Below, piece by piece: positions 15,070 through 23,350 of a DNA stretch of 46,346 nucleotides. The DNA is from Anaerolineaceae bacterium UBA1363 (GTDB lineage Bacteria > Chloroflexota > Anaerolineae > Anaerolineales > Anaerolineaceae): assembly GCA_002306055.1 (NCBI GenBank), contig DBRR01000006.1, positions 71,410 through 117,755 on the forward strand, given 5' to 3'. The position numbers and the translations under genes were made by a program. Under the pieces are notes generated by a model. It ran no database searches, was not told where the DNA came from, and worked only from the letters and a program-made list of their open reading frames with translations. Position 1 is the stretch's first letter; each line of letters opens with the position of its first letter.

Positions 15070-17244
15070 ATGACTGACTTGTGGAATATCACCGAGACCT
15101 CATTTGAGCCGAAACGTCTGCGTCACTTCGAGACAGCCCTCACTCAAGGCAACGGCTATTTGGGAACACGAGCAACATTTGATGAGTACTACCCGGGGGA
15201 ACAGCGTACCACCTTTGTCCATGGGGTTTTTGATGATGTCCCGGTCGTCTTCACACATCTCGTGAACTTTCCTGATTGGACCGCGCTGGATATCACCCTG
15301 GCTGGTGAGCGCTTTAGCCTTGCAGAAGGCACGCCGCTCGATTACCACCGCGAGCTGAATTTGCGGAACGGTTTGCTTACCCGCTCGTTGCGCTGGGAAA
15401 GCCCCCATGGTCTCATTACCAAGCTTGAATTTTCTCGCTTTACAAGCCTTGCCGACCAACACCTGATGTGTCAGAGAGTGTTTATTACCCCTGAAAACTA
15501 TTCAGGTAAAATCCAGGTTGTTAGCCGGCTGGATGCCGGTACTGACACCATGCGCTACCAGCAGTGGCGCTGGCTGGATCAAGGCGTCGAAAATGGTTTG
15601 ATCTGGTTGAAACTGCGGACCTTAGCCACCAATATCGAAGCCGCAATGGCTCAAAAAGTACTCTTCAAGGGAGGCATAGAGGCTGAAATTGCTACACCCG
15701 ATATTGTTAAAATGCCGTCCATTTCTGCAACCTGCCAGGCGGACGTCGGGCAGACACTTTGGTTCGAGAAATTCACGTCACTTTATACCTCCCGCGATTG
15801 TGACAACCCGAAAAGCGAGGCGCTCACAGGGCTGGCACATCTGGAGAATGATCCCTGGGACGCTGCCTTTACTGCCAACGCGCAAGCCTGGGAAAAGGAA
15901 TGGGACCGCTGCGATGTTGTGATCGAAGGCGATGACGAGGCTCAGCTCGCCCTGCGCTTCAGCATCTACCACCTCCTGATTGCCGCACCCCGCCACGACG
16001 AGCGCGTCAACATTGGCGCCAAGACCCTCAGCGGCTACGGCTACCATGGCCACTCCTTTTGGGACACCGAAATTTTCATGCTGCCTTTATTCACCTTCAC
16101 ACGCCCCGAAATCGCCAGGAACCTGCTCTCTTACCGCTACCATAATTTACCGGGAGCACACGAAAAAGCCTGGGAAGGCGGCTTTCAGGGCGCGCAATTC
16201 CCCTGGGAGAGCGCCGGGGATGGTCGCGAGGTGACCCCCACCTGGGTACCCAACCACGCGGACCGCAAAAGCCTCATCCGCATTTGGACTGGCGACCTCG
16301 AGATCCATATCTCCTCAGATATTGCTTTTGCCATCATCCAATACTGGCGGCTGAGCCAGGATGACACCTTCATGGCAGAACGTGGTGCTGAAGTAATCCT
16401 TGACAGTGCAAAATTTTGGGCTTCACGCCTGGAGTGGGACCCGCAAACGGAGCAATATCACCTCAGCGATGTGATTGGTCCGGACGAATATCACGAGCAT
16501 GTCGATGACAACGCCTACACCAACTACCTGGTGCGCTGGCACATGCACACTGCTGTGGCGGTTGCTGAGTGGCTCAAAACTTACAACGCTCAGGCAGCCA
16601 GCGACCTGTTTACGCGCTTGTCGATCGACGAACAAACCTTTGCCAACTGGGCGACCATGGCAGACCAAATCTTCTGCCCGCAGGAGAACGGTGGCGGACT
16701 CATCGAGCAGTTCGCCGGGTACTTCGAACGCACCGATGTCCTCGCCAGCGATTTTGACCCCCGCTCCGAATCCGTCCAATCCATTTTGGGAATCGAAGGC
16801 GCCAACGCCGTCCAGGTGTTGAAGCAGCCGGATGTGTTGATGCTGATGTACCTGCTGCCCGAATTGTTCACCCCCGAGACCATCCAGGCAAATTACGACT
16901 ATTACACCCCTCGCACCGACCTGACTTTTGGCTCGTCGCTGGGTCCTTCCATCCAGGCCATCTTGGCGACCCGCGTGGGCAACCAGGAAGATGCTTATGA
17001 GAACTTCATGCGCGCCGCTCGTGCCGATATTGAGGACGTTCGCGGCAACGCTCGGGACGGCATCCACGGCGCGTCGGCGGGCGGGTTGTGGCAGGCAGCG
17101 GTGTTCGGTTTCGGCGGACTGCACATCGAGGACGACCGCTGGTACATCCAACCGCATTTGCCGGCGCATTTGAAGCGCCTTCAGTTCAAGTTTATGTGGC
17201 GCGGCGAAGAGCAAGTAGTCGACATTCGCGCTGAGGAGGAATAA
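15070..17244 (+). CDS. GH65-family alpha-glucobiose phosphorylase
   Basis: A 724-residue inverting phosphorylase of the maltose/trehalose/kojibiose type. It splits an alpha-linked disaccharide with phosphate, giving beta-glucose 1-phosphate and a sugar. It shows the N-terminal beta-sandwich, then the (alpha/alpha)6 barrel with GYGYHGHSFWDTEIFMLP and WESAGDGREVTP. The catalytic acid is Glu473 in VIGPDEYHEHVDDNAYTN. The C-terminal GASAGGLWQAAVFGFGG loop fits the phosphate-binding region. The exact linkage cannot be told by eye. The next gene, beta-phosphoglucomutase, starts 2 bp after the stop and would use its product, which supports phosphorolysis over hydrolysis. Confidence 0.93.
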   Translation: MTDLWNITETSFEPKRLRHFETALTQGNGYLGTRATFDEYYPGEQRTTFVHGVFDDVPVVFTHLVNFPDWTALDITLAGERFSLAEGTPLDYHRELNLRNGLLTRSLRWESPHGLITKLEFSRFTSLADQHLMCQRVFITPENYSGKIQVVSRLDAGTDTMRYQQWRWLDQGVENGLIWLKLRTLATNIEAAMAQKVLFKGGIEAEIATPDIVKMPSISATCQADVGQTLWFEKFTSLYTSRDCDNPKSEALTGLAHLENDPWDAAFTANAQAWEKEWDRCDVVIEGDDEAQLALRFSIYHLLIAAPRHDERVNIGAKTLSGYGYHGHSFWDTEIFMLPLFTFTRPEIARNLLSYRYHNLPGAHEKAWEGGFQGAQFPWESAGDGREVTPTWVPNHADRKSLIRIWTGDLEIHISSDIAFAIIQYWRLSQDDTFMAERGAEVILDSAKFWASRLEWDPQTEQYHLSDVIGPDEYHEHVDDNAYTNYLVRWHMHTAVAVAEWLKTYNAQAASDLFTRLSIDEQTFANWATMADQIFCPQENGGGLIEQFAGYFERTDVLASDFDPRSESVQSILGIEGANAVQVLKQPDVLMLMYLLPELFTPETIQANYDYYTPRTDLTFGSSLGPSIQAILATRVGNQEDAYENFMRAARADIEDVRGNARDGIHGASAGGLWQAAVFGFGGLHIEDDRWYIQPHLPAHLKRLQFKFMWRGEEQVVDIRAEEE

Positions 17245-17246
17245 CT

Positions 17247-17900
17247 GTGATTATAAAAGCCTTTTTGTTTGATCTTGATGGTGTGTTGACCGATACGTCT
17301 GAACTGCATTTTCTGGCATGGAAACGGTTGGCAGAGGAAGAGGGCATCCTTTTCACGCGGGATGATAACGAGGCTCTGCGCGGTGTATCCCGGCGCGAAT
17401 CGCTGAACTTGCTTCTGAAGGGCAGACAGGTGAGCGAAGAGCAAGCCTGCGAGATGATGGAACGCAAGAACGGCTACTATGTGGAGCTGGTGCGCCAAAT
17501 GACGCCAGCCAACCTGCTGCCTGGGGCGCGGGAGATGATCGAAGAAATAAGGCATCTGGGGCTGAAGCAGGCTATTGTCAGCAGCAGCAAAAATGCCTGG
17601 CTGGTGCTGGAGCGGCTGCAGATCGGGGAATTGTTTGACGCTGTCATCGATGGCAACTCCCCTGCGCGTTCCAAACCCCATCCGGATCTGTTTTTGCTGG
17701 CAGCGCAGGCTGTGGGCGTAGACCCGCGGAACTGTCTGGTGGTGGAAGATGCTCAGGCAGGCGTTGAAGCCGCCCACGCTGCTGGCATGAAAGTCCTTGG
17801 TCTGGGGCCGCGAGAGCGGGTGGGCGCTGCAGAGCTTGTGTTCCCCTCTCTTGAATCCCACACCGCCCGCGAGGTGCTCGCGTTTTTTGAGAAATTGTAG
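17247..17900 (+). CDS. pgmB: Beta-phosphoglucomutase, HAD superfamily
   Basis: Converts beta-glucose 1-phosphate to glucose 6-phosphate, linking the GH65 reaction to glycolysis. The 217-residue protein has the HAD nucleophile motif DLDGVLTD (Asp9, Asp11), the cap-domain LRGVSRRESLNLLL typical of beta-phosphoglucomutases, SSSKNA (motif II), KPHPDLFLLAA with the motif III Lys, and VVEDAQAGVEAAHAAGM (motif IV). The start is a GTG with GAGGAGG 6 nt upstream, overlapping the end of the GH65 gene. It is the last gene of the sugar operon. Confidence 0.93.
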   Translation: MIIKAFLFDLDGVLTDTSELHFLAWKRLAEEEGILFTRDDNEALRGVSRRESLNLLLKGRQVSEEQACEMMERKNGYYVELVRQMTPANLLPGAREMIEEIRHLGLKQAIVSSSKNAWLVLERLQIGELFDAVIDGNSPARSKPHPDLFLLAAQAVGVDPRNCLVVEDAQAGVEAAHAAGMKVLGLGPRERVGAAELVFPSLESHTAREVLAFFEKL

Positions 17901-18172
17901 CCATCTTTTTGGAGGTCAGTCTGCCCTCTTTCCCAGCTATCAGCCAGGGACGACGACGCGCAGAAACTCCTCAATCCTGATTTTGATTGCATCGCTCAGG
18001 CTCCCCTCACCCAACCTTTTCACGATTCAGTTGGCCGACGAATGGGGCATGACCCGAATCGACTATGCCCGACCTGAAAGACTCATCATTTATACCCACG
18101 CAGAGCGCATCATCGAATCGGCATACCTGCAGTATTCGTTTGGCTGGTTTAGGGAAAACTCCGCCAGCTTAA
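17901..18172. other. Non-coding stretch after pgmB
   Basis: About 270 bp with no gene I can support. A plus-strand open frame reads through it without a start of its own; its last 55 residues look protein-like but match nothing I recognise. It could be the remnant of a lost gene. Confidence 0.4.
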
Positions 18173-18207
18173 AAAATAAGGACCAGTCAAAGACTGGCCC
18201 TTATTTT
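18173..18207. terminator. Bidirectional terminator
   Basis: A 16-nt arm, AAAATAAGGACCAGTC, pairs with GACTGGCCCTTATTTT around an AAA loop, with one mismatch. The A-run and T-run on its sides let it end both the sugar operon (plus) and the CueP-like gene (minus). Confidence 0.85.
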
Positions 18208-18221
18208 ACTTCAGTAGGTGT

Positions 18222-18788
18222 TTAGTTGAGCTTGAGGGGAGTGGTCAGGCAGGTTTCACTTTCAGCGAAAGTTGAAATTGGCGCCGTAGCAAGCTTGCCT
18301 TGATAAGCCACCTGGATGTTGGCGGTGATGTCTCTCGGCAACCAGACACCAATGAAACCATTATTCATGGTCTCCAGGTCTTCATCCAAAATCACATCTC
18401 CATTTTCACTCGTGATGGTGGTGTGCACAACCACATTTACCAACTCACCCCTACATGAACTGAGGCTGTGAAAACCGCATGGATGAGTTGAATTCTCATA
18501 GGGAGCGAAGGAAAGGTAAAAACTGTCCGCAGGCAGATCCAGCTCCACAGTGGTTGAATCATCCTTGAGGGTCAGTTTTTCGCCGTTAATTGAGGATACC
18601 AGTTCGCTGGGTTCTGTAATGCTGCTATCGAGCTGTTTCACGATCGCCTTGACATCGAGCCCGGATAGGTTGTATTTCTCTAAAAACGCTGCCTGCGCCC
18701 TTTTCGTGCCAGTCAGGCTGAGACCTAGAATCACCGCGATAACGAGTGTAATTATGAGCAAAACAGCAATAGTTTTATTTTTTTTCAT
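18222..18788 (-). CDS. CueP-like copper-binding protein, membrane-anchored
   Basis: An extracytoplasmic copper-binding protein resembling CueP of Salmonella, which holds Cu ions in the periplasm. The hallmark PCGFHSLSSCRGEL is present (Cys104, Cys112) with a third Cys at 180 in ETCLTTPL. The spacings of 8 and 68 residues equal those I recall for the three metal-related cysteines of Salmonella CueP (96, 104, 172). Residues 5-30 form one hydrophobic segment without a lipobox, probably an uncleaved membrane anchor or signal peptide. The ATG at 18788 is preferred, as AGGAG lies 8 nt before it; an ATG two codons earlier sits too close. The gene is monocistronic, with no copper exporter or CueR nearby. 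Confidence 0.8.
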   Translation of the reverse strand: MKKNKTIAVLLIITLVIAVILGLSLTGTKRAQAAFLEKYNLSGLDVKAIVKQLDSSITEPSELVSSINGEKLTLKDDSTTVELDLPADSFYLSFAPYENSTHPCGFHSLSSCRGELVNVVVHTTITSENGDVILDEDLETMNNGFIGVWLPRDITANIQVAYQGKLATAPISTFAESETCLTTPLKLN

Positions 18789-18879
18789 AGACATTACTCC
18801 TTGTCGACTGAATCATTTCAGTCAGGTTGGCGATTATAGACCACTTATTACCTGGATTACAAGGTTTTATACAACTTGA

Positions 18880-18985
18880 CTTTGATTTACCCCCTCTTAC
18901 TAATTGCGCACCGAGGGAGGGGGGGATGACGAAACCCCCTCTAACAACCAACCCCCGATTTTATCGTCCCCCTCCTCAGAGGGGT
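18880..18985. repeat. C/G-tract repeat region
   Basis: Several CCCCCTC tracts (near 18891, 18934 and 18969) alternate with their complements (GAGGGAGGGGGG near 18913, GAGGGG near 18979), giving many ways to form hairpins. It is non-coding and lies between the CueP-like gene and PPK2. It may be a decayed intergenic repeat. Confidence 0.45.
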
Positions 18986-18998
18986 GTCAGCTTAATGC

Positions 18999-19052
18999 AG
19001 TCAAACTCGCGAACATTGGAAATAAACAACCACCACTATGTGGGTAGTTGTG
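18999..19052 (+). repeat. Dispersed 53-bp repeat, copy B
   Basis: Second copy of the element at 7915-7967, with the same left and right blocks. In this copy, ACAACCACCAC and GTGGGTAGTTGT around the right block can pair imperfectly. Confidence 0.6.
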
Positions 19053-19193
19053 CTTTATGGAGATTTGACCCTGCTTATTTGAAATTAAACGACAAATCGT
19101 CTTTGTTCTTACTCCTCCAGGGATAGAGATGGCGGAATATAGCATCTTAAAATGTAGCTTTAATTTTCTTTTTTTCTGCCGCCATTAACACAC

Positions 19194-19199
19194 TATAAT
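19194..19199 (+). promoter_or_regulatory. -10 box before ppk2
   Basis: TATAAT, 30 bp before the ppk2 ATG, preceded by an AT-rich tract with only a poor -35 match. The leader would be about 24 nt and contains GGAAGGAG as ribosome site. Confidence 0.5.
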
Positions 19200-19229
19200 T
19201 AGCTGAAAGTTAGTGGAAGGAGAACCCCG

Positions 19230-20069
19230 ATGGATTACAAGAAATATCGCGTGCCTGGCGAAGGCAAGATTAGTCTGAAGAATTACGACCCCAACGACTC
19301 GAGCGAGTTTGATGGTAAGAAAAAAGCCGGAGAGGAAGCTCTGATCAAAGTCAACAAGGATATTGAGGCTTTGCAGGAACTGATGTTTGCTGAAGGCAAA
19401 CGACGCTTGATCGTGTTGTTGCAGGCTATGGATACGGCTGGCAAGGACGGAGTTATCCGGTATGTTTTTGAACGGGTTAATCCCTCTGGCGTGCATGTAG
19501 CGGCTTTCAAAACTCCTTCTGCCATCGAGCTTTCGCACGATTATCTTTGGCGGGTCCACGCGCGGACTCCCGCCAAAGGTGAGATTGTAATCTTCAACCG
19601 TTCCCACTATGAAGACGTCCTGGTGGTGCGGGTGCACAACCTGGTGCCTAAGGAAGTCTGGTCGAAGCGCTTTGATCACATTAATAACTTTGAAAAGATG
19701 CTGGTAGAGGAGGGCACTACCATCCTGAAATTCTTCCTGCATGTTGACCTGCAAGAACAGGCAGAACGCTTCCTTGCACGGGTGGAAGACCCCACCAAGC
19801 AGTGGAAGTTTAACCCCGGGGACCTCGAGGAACGAAAACTCTGGCCCCGATACATGGAGGCATACGAGGATGTGCTTAACAAAACCAGCACAGAATATGC
19901 CCCCTGGTACATTATCCCCAGCAATAAAAAGTGGTATCGTAATTTGCTGATTGCCAATATCCTGCGTGACACGCTCAAGGGGTTTAAGATGAGCTATCCT
20001 GAACCACCGGCTGACCTTGAGGGTTATCACAAGAAATTGCTCGAAATAACCCTCTCCAAAGAGGGATAG
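19230..20069 (+). CDS. Polyphosphate kinase 2 family protein
   Basis: A cytoplasmic PPK2-family enzyme that transfers phosphate between inorganic polyphosphate and nucleotides. The 279-residue, single-domain protein has the Walker A-type loop AMDTAGKDG (residues 67-74), the lid region RVNPSGVHVAAFKTPSAIELSHDYLWRVH and the Walker B-type motif FNRSHYEDVLVVRVH (Arg124, Asp129). It ends with a normal WYIIPSNKKWYRNL segment. The one-domain form fits the PPK2 group that makes NDP or NTP from polyphosphate; substrate choice is not readable. Its stop overlaps the first base of the next gene, so the two are co-translated. Confidence 0.93.
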   Translation: MDYKKYRVPGEGKISLKNYDPNDSSEFDGKKKAGEEALIKVNKDIEALQELMFAEGKRRLIVLLQAMDTAGKDGVIRYVFERVNPSGVHVAAFKTPSAIELSHDYLWRVHARTPAKGEIVIFNRSHYEDVLVVRVHNLVPKEVWSKRFDHINNFEKMLVEEGTTILKFFLHVDLQEQAERFLARVEDPTKQWKFNPGDLEERKLWPRYMEAYEDVLNKTSTEYAPWYIIPSNKKWYRNLLIANILRDTLKGFKMSYPEPPADLEGYHKKLLEITLSKEG

Positions 20070-21091
20070 TGTTTACTGACGAAATAGGGACTGCCCCAGA
20101 CGCGGTTCTAATAGGTCGATTGCAGCGCGAGTACATCCTGCCGGCTGCTGCGCCGGCGCGCCTGGATGGGCTCGGAGGCAATCTGGCATATGCCGCGGCG
20201 GCTTTTGCCTCGTGGGGTGGGCAGGCTGGGTTGGTGTCGCGAGTCAATGCCGATTTCCCGGTGGATAGGCTGGCACGCCTAAAAGAGCTTGGTTTTAAGC
20301 TGGATGGCATCCACCCAGTCACTGACCCGCTGGATTCGCGTTTTTTTGTGGCTTATGGCGAAGGGAACAAACCCAACTACGATAATCCGATCACTCATTT
20401 TGCGGAGCGCCAACTGCCATTCCCGCCAGAATTGTTTGGATATCAACCCCGTCAAAAATATTGCAGCAAGACGGACTACCTGAGTGATTCATTCCGGGTC
20501 ACAGATATGCCGCGACCTTTCCTGGAAACGAAAATTGCCCACATCTGTCCCATTGATTTTATTTCACATAAGATCCTGCCTTCTGTACTGAAAGGAGGCA
20601 TGATCCAGACGCTGACCATGCGCGCCTGTACCTGCTATATGGATCCGATCTTCTGGGAGAATATTCGGGGGTTGATTACCGACCTAACAGCCTTCATGAT
20701 GACCGATGTCCAGGCATTAAAACTTTTCCAGGGACGAAGCGTGGACTTATGGGAAATCGCAGAACATTTGGCGGGATATGGACCAGAAGCGGTATTGATG
20801 CAGACGGAGGATGGTACTACACGCCTTTATGATCGCCTAGGCCAAAAACGCTGGATTTTACCCGCTTACCGGGCACGCATCATTGATCCAACCGGCATGC
20901 TGGACGCCTTTGACGGCGGTTTTTTGGCGGGCTTTCAACAAACGCATGAACCACTTGAGGCAGCGCTTTACGGCAATATCAGCGCTGCGATCGCAGGCGA
21001 GGGGAGCGGACCGTATTTTTTGCTGGAGTGTTTGCCCGGGTTGAAGGAAATGCGCATGCAGGTGCTGCGCCAGCAGATCATTGCGGCATAG
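20069..21091 (+). CDS. PfkB/ribokinase-family protein with atypical active site
   Basis: A 340-residue protein of the PfkB sugar/nucleoside kinase family. The N-terminal RLDGLGGNLAYAAAAFASWGGQAGLVSRVNADFP is typical. The C-terminal signature normally reads DTxGAGDxFxxGF. Here it is DPTGMLDAFDGGFLAGF, so the catalytic Asp (Asp279) is kept but the two residues of the anion hole (Ala-Gly) are Met-Leu. This may alter or weaken kinase activity. The GTG start overlaps the stop of ppk2 by one base, suggesting co-translation and perhaps a shared nucleotide or phosphate pathway. Its end overlaps the convergent cyclotransferase gene by 14 bp. Confidence 0.82.
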   Translation: MFTDEIGTAPDAVLIGRLQREYILPAAAPARLDGLGGNLAYAAAAFASWGGQAGLVSRVNADFPVDRLARLKELGFKLDGIHPVTDPLDSRFFVAYGEGNKPNYDNPITHFAERQLPFPPELFGYQPRQKYCSKTDYLSDSFRVTDMPRPFLETKIAHICPIDFISHKILPSVLKGGMIQTLTMRACTCYMDPIFWENIRGLITDLTAFMMTDVQALKLFQGRSVDLWEIAEHLAGYGPEAVLMQTEDGTTRLYDRLGQKRWILPAYRARIIDPTGMLDAFDGGFLAGFQQTHEPLEAALYGNISAAIAGEGSGPYFLLECLPGLKEMRMQVLRQQIIAA

Positions 21092-21938
21092 TTGGCGTGG
21101 AAAGGCTTTGTGGCACCAGCCTGACTTCGTAGAGGCTTGGCCAATTTTTTCCGGTCAGATAGAGTTTGTCGTTAAGATGGTCGTAAGCGATGCCATTGAG
21201 AACTTCGCCCTGCACAGCCAGGTTCTGCTCGGGGCGCAATCCGGTTAGATCAATCAAACTTACGACGTTACCGTCATCCGGATTGACGGCAACAATTGTG
21301 TCGGTGAGGTAGATGTTGGCAAAGATTAATCCATTGATGAATTCAAGCTCGTTAAGATACTCCACCGACTGACCCTGGTAGCTTACGTTGACCTGCCGCA
21401 CGACCTGCATTGTCCCTGGGTCCAGCCAGTAGAGGGTGTTGGTGCCGTCAGAGAGAATCAGAGCTGAGCCATCTGCCGTGAGCCCCCAACCTTCAGTTTG
21501 ATAATTGAAAGTGCGAAGCAGCTCAAGGGTACCGGCATCATAAACGAAACCCGTGTTCTCGCGCCAGGTTAGCTGGTAGAGCTTACCTTGGAGCAGCGCA
21601 AGACCTTCAGCAAAAAAACTGGCATCCAGATCGGTTTCTGCCTGCACAGTACCAGTGGCGGGGTCAACCATGCGCAGTGAAGACTGACCGTAAAGCCCGC
21701 AGCTCTCATAGAAAATGCCATTATCGATCAGCAAACCCTGGGTATAGCACGCAGGGTCGTGAGGCAAGGTGGCAAGGATTTCATAGCCGAGGTTTTGTGC
21801 GAGCGGATCGGGTATAGCCGGGGTAAGCCCGGCTGAAGGTTGCTTGAGACGCATAGCGTAGTAAATCACCCCGCCTAAGAGGATAGCAATAAAAATGATC
21901 AATAAGGTTGCGGGTTTGAAACTAATCTTTTTATCCAT
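21078..21938 (-). CDS. Glutaminyl-peptide cyclotransferase, bacterial beta-propeller type
   Basis: An enzyme that cyclises N-terminal Gln of peptides to pyroglutamate (PF05096 type). The 286-residue protein has an N-terminal membrane anchor (residues 11-30) that places the domain outside the cell. It then shows family motifs: HDPACYTQGLLIDNGIFYESCGLYGQSSLR, AEGLALLQGKLYQLTW, EGWGLTADGSALILSDGTNTLYWLDP, ELEFINGLIFANIY and LNGIAYDHLNDKLYLTGKNWP. It appears full length. It overlaps the convergent PfkB-like gene by 14 bp and has no obvious operon partner. Confidence 0.92.
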   Translation of the reverse strand: MDKKISFKPATLLIIFIAILLGGVIYYAMRLKQPSAGLTPAIPDPLAQNLGYEILATLPHDPACYTQGLLIDNGIFYESCGLYGQSSLRMVDPATGTVQAETDLDASFFAEGLALLQGKLYQLTWRENTGFVYDAGTLELLRTFNYQTEGWGLTADGSALILSDGTNTLYWLDPGTMQVVRQVNVSYQGQSVEYLNELEFINGLIFANIYLTDTIVAVNPDDGNVVSLIDLTGLRPEQNLAVQGEVLNGIAYDHLNDKLYLTGKNWPSLYEVRLVPQSLSTPTMPQ

Positions 21939-22048
21939 CTCAATAATTGTAGTCCAGTTCAGGAAGCAAGGACTTTTGCCTTGCGCTAAAAATTGCGGGA
22001 AAGCAGCCCACCAATGATAGAATCTAACAAATAAGAAAAGGAGTTGCT

Positions 22049-23278
22049 ATGTTTGATTCACTCGAACGGTTTTTACGCTATGTCAGGATTGATACCCAAT
22101 CGGCAATGGATGCCGAGAGCTACCCCAGCACTTCCAAACAATTGGACCTCGCCAGGCTACTGGTGGAGGAGCTGACTGCCTTGGGCATGGATGAGGTCAA
22201 ATTGGACCAATATGGCTACGTTACAGCGACGCTGCCAGCTAATATTGAGACTTCAGCGCCGGTGGTCGGCTTTTTGGCGCATATGGATACCAGCCCGGCA
22301 GCTTCAGGGGCGAATGTGAAACCCCGCCTGATCGAAAACTATGATGGTCAGGACATTGTGCTGAATGCTGAGAAGAACATCCTGCTTTCACCGCGCGATT
22401 TTCCTAAATTATTGGATCTCAAAGGTCAACGACTCGTAGTCACAGACGGCACAACCCTGCTCGGGGCGGACGACAAAGCCGGCATTGCAGCCATTATCGG
22501 CGCCATGGCGTACCTGATTGCCCATCCGGAAGTGCCGCACGGTAAGCTGCGGGTTGGGTTCACTCCCGATGAAGAAGTTGGCGAAGGCGTTAAATTCTTT
22601 GATGTACCGGCTTTTGGAGCGGATTTTGCCTATACCGTTGACGGTGGGAAGATTGGAGAATTCTCCTACGAAACCTTTAATGCAGCATCGGCGAAAATCA
22701 AAATAAATGGGCGCAGCGTCCATCCAGGCACTGCCAAGGGGCGGCTGAAGAGCGCAATTCAGGTGGCGATCGATTTCCATAATCTGCTGCCGGTGTTTGA
22801 CCGTGCCGAGCATACCGAAGGTCGGGAAGGCTTTATTCACCTGACAGAAATGGCAGGCGAGGCTGAAAGTGCTCATCTTTATTACATTATCCGGGATCAC
22901 GATGAGGCAGCATTCGCGCGGCGCAAGCAGGAAGTGCAGCGGGTGGCTGACTTCATTAATGAGCGTTATGGAGCGGGCACGCTCGAGCTTGAGATCCGCG
23001 ATCAATATTTCAATATGCGCAAGATGATCGAAGCCAGGCCTGAGATTATCGAAATCGCGCGCAAGGCTTACCGCGCAGCGGGCTTAGAACCCGTGGAAGA
23101 GGCAGTTCGCGGGGGGACGGACGGCAGCCGGCTCTCCTATATGGGTCTTCCCACGCCGAATATCTTCACTGGCGGTCATAATGGTCATGGACGGTTTGAG
23201 TACCTTTCTGTTGAAGCCCTTGAAAAAGCGACCGAGGTCGTGGTGATCATCAGTAAGCTGGTGGGTGAGCTGAAGTAA
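22049..23278 (+). CDS. pepT: Peptidase T (tripeptidase)
   Basis: A di-zinc M20 aminopeptidase that removes the N-terminal residue of tripeptides in the cytoplasm. All expected metal ligands are visible: His78 with Asp80 in GFLAHMDTSP, Asp141 in LLGADDKAG, Glu175-Glu176 in FTPDEEVGEG, Asp198 in YTVDGG, and a His in FTGGHNGHGRFE near the C-terminus. The 409-residue length is normal for PepT. Ribosome site AAGGAG lies 6 nt before the ATG. The gene is monocistronic, ending in a bidirectional terminator. Confidence 0.95.
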   Translation: MFDSLERFLRYVRIDTQSAMDAESYPSTSKQLDLARLLVEELTALGMDEVKLDQYGYVTATLPANIETSAPVVGFLAHMDTSPAASGANVKPRLIENYDGQDIVLNAEKNILLSPRDFPKLLDLKGQRLVVTDGTTLLGADDKAGIAAIIGAMAYLIAHPEVPHGKLRVGFTPDEEVGEGVKFFDVPAFGADFAYTVDGGKIGEFSYETFNAASAKIKINGRSVHPGTAKGRLKSAIQVAIDFHNLLPVFDRAEHTEGREGFIHLTEMAGEAESAHLYYIIRDHDEAAFARRKQEVQRVADFINERYGAGTLELEIRDQYFNMRKMIEARPEIIEIARKAYRAAGLEPVEEAVRGGTDGSRLSYMGLPTPNIFTGGHNGHGRFEYLSVEALEKATEVVVIISKLVGELK

Positions 23279-23299
23279 GACGAAATGGTAAACCTAATA

Positions 23300-23336
23300 A
23301 AAAAAACCGGAATGTTCATTGCATCCCGGTTTTTTT
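23300..23336. terminator. Bidirectional terminator of pepT and slyD
   Basis: AAAAAAACCGGAATG pairs with CATCCCGGTTTTTTT with one mismatch and a 7-nt loop. A-run and T-run on both sides make it work in both directions. Confidence 0.9.
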
Positions 23337-23350
23337 GTTTGTTTAGAGCT

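Noticed and set aside
17797..18225. 142-codon frame from within pgmB to the terminator
   Set aside because: Its start is inside pgmB in another frame, and it ends in the terminator. A gene remnant is possible but cannot be supported.
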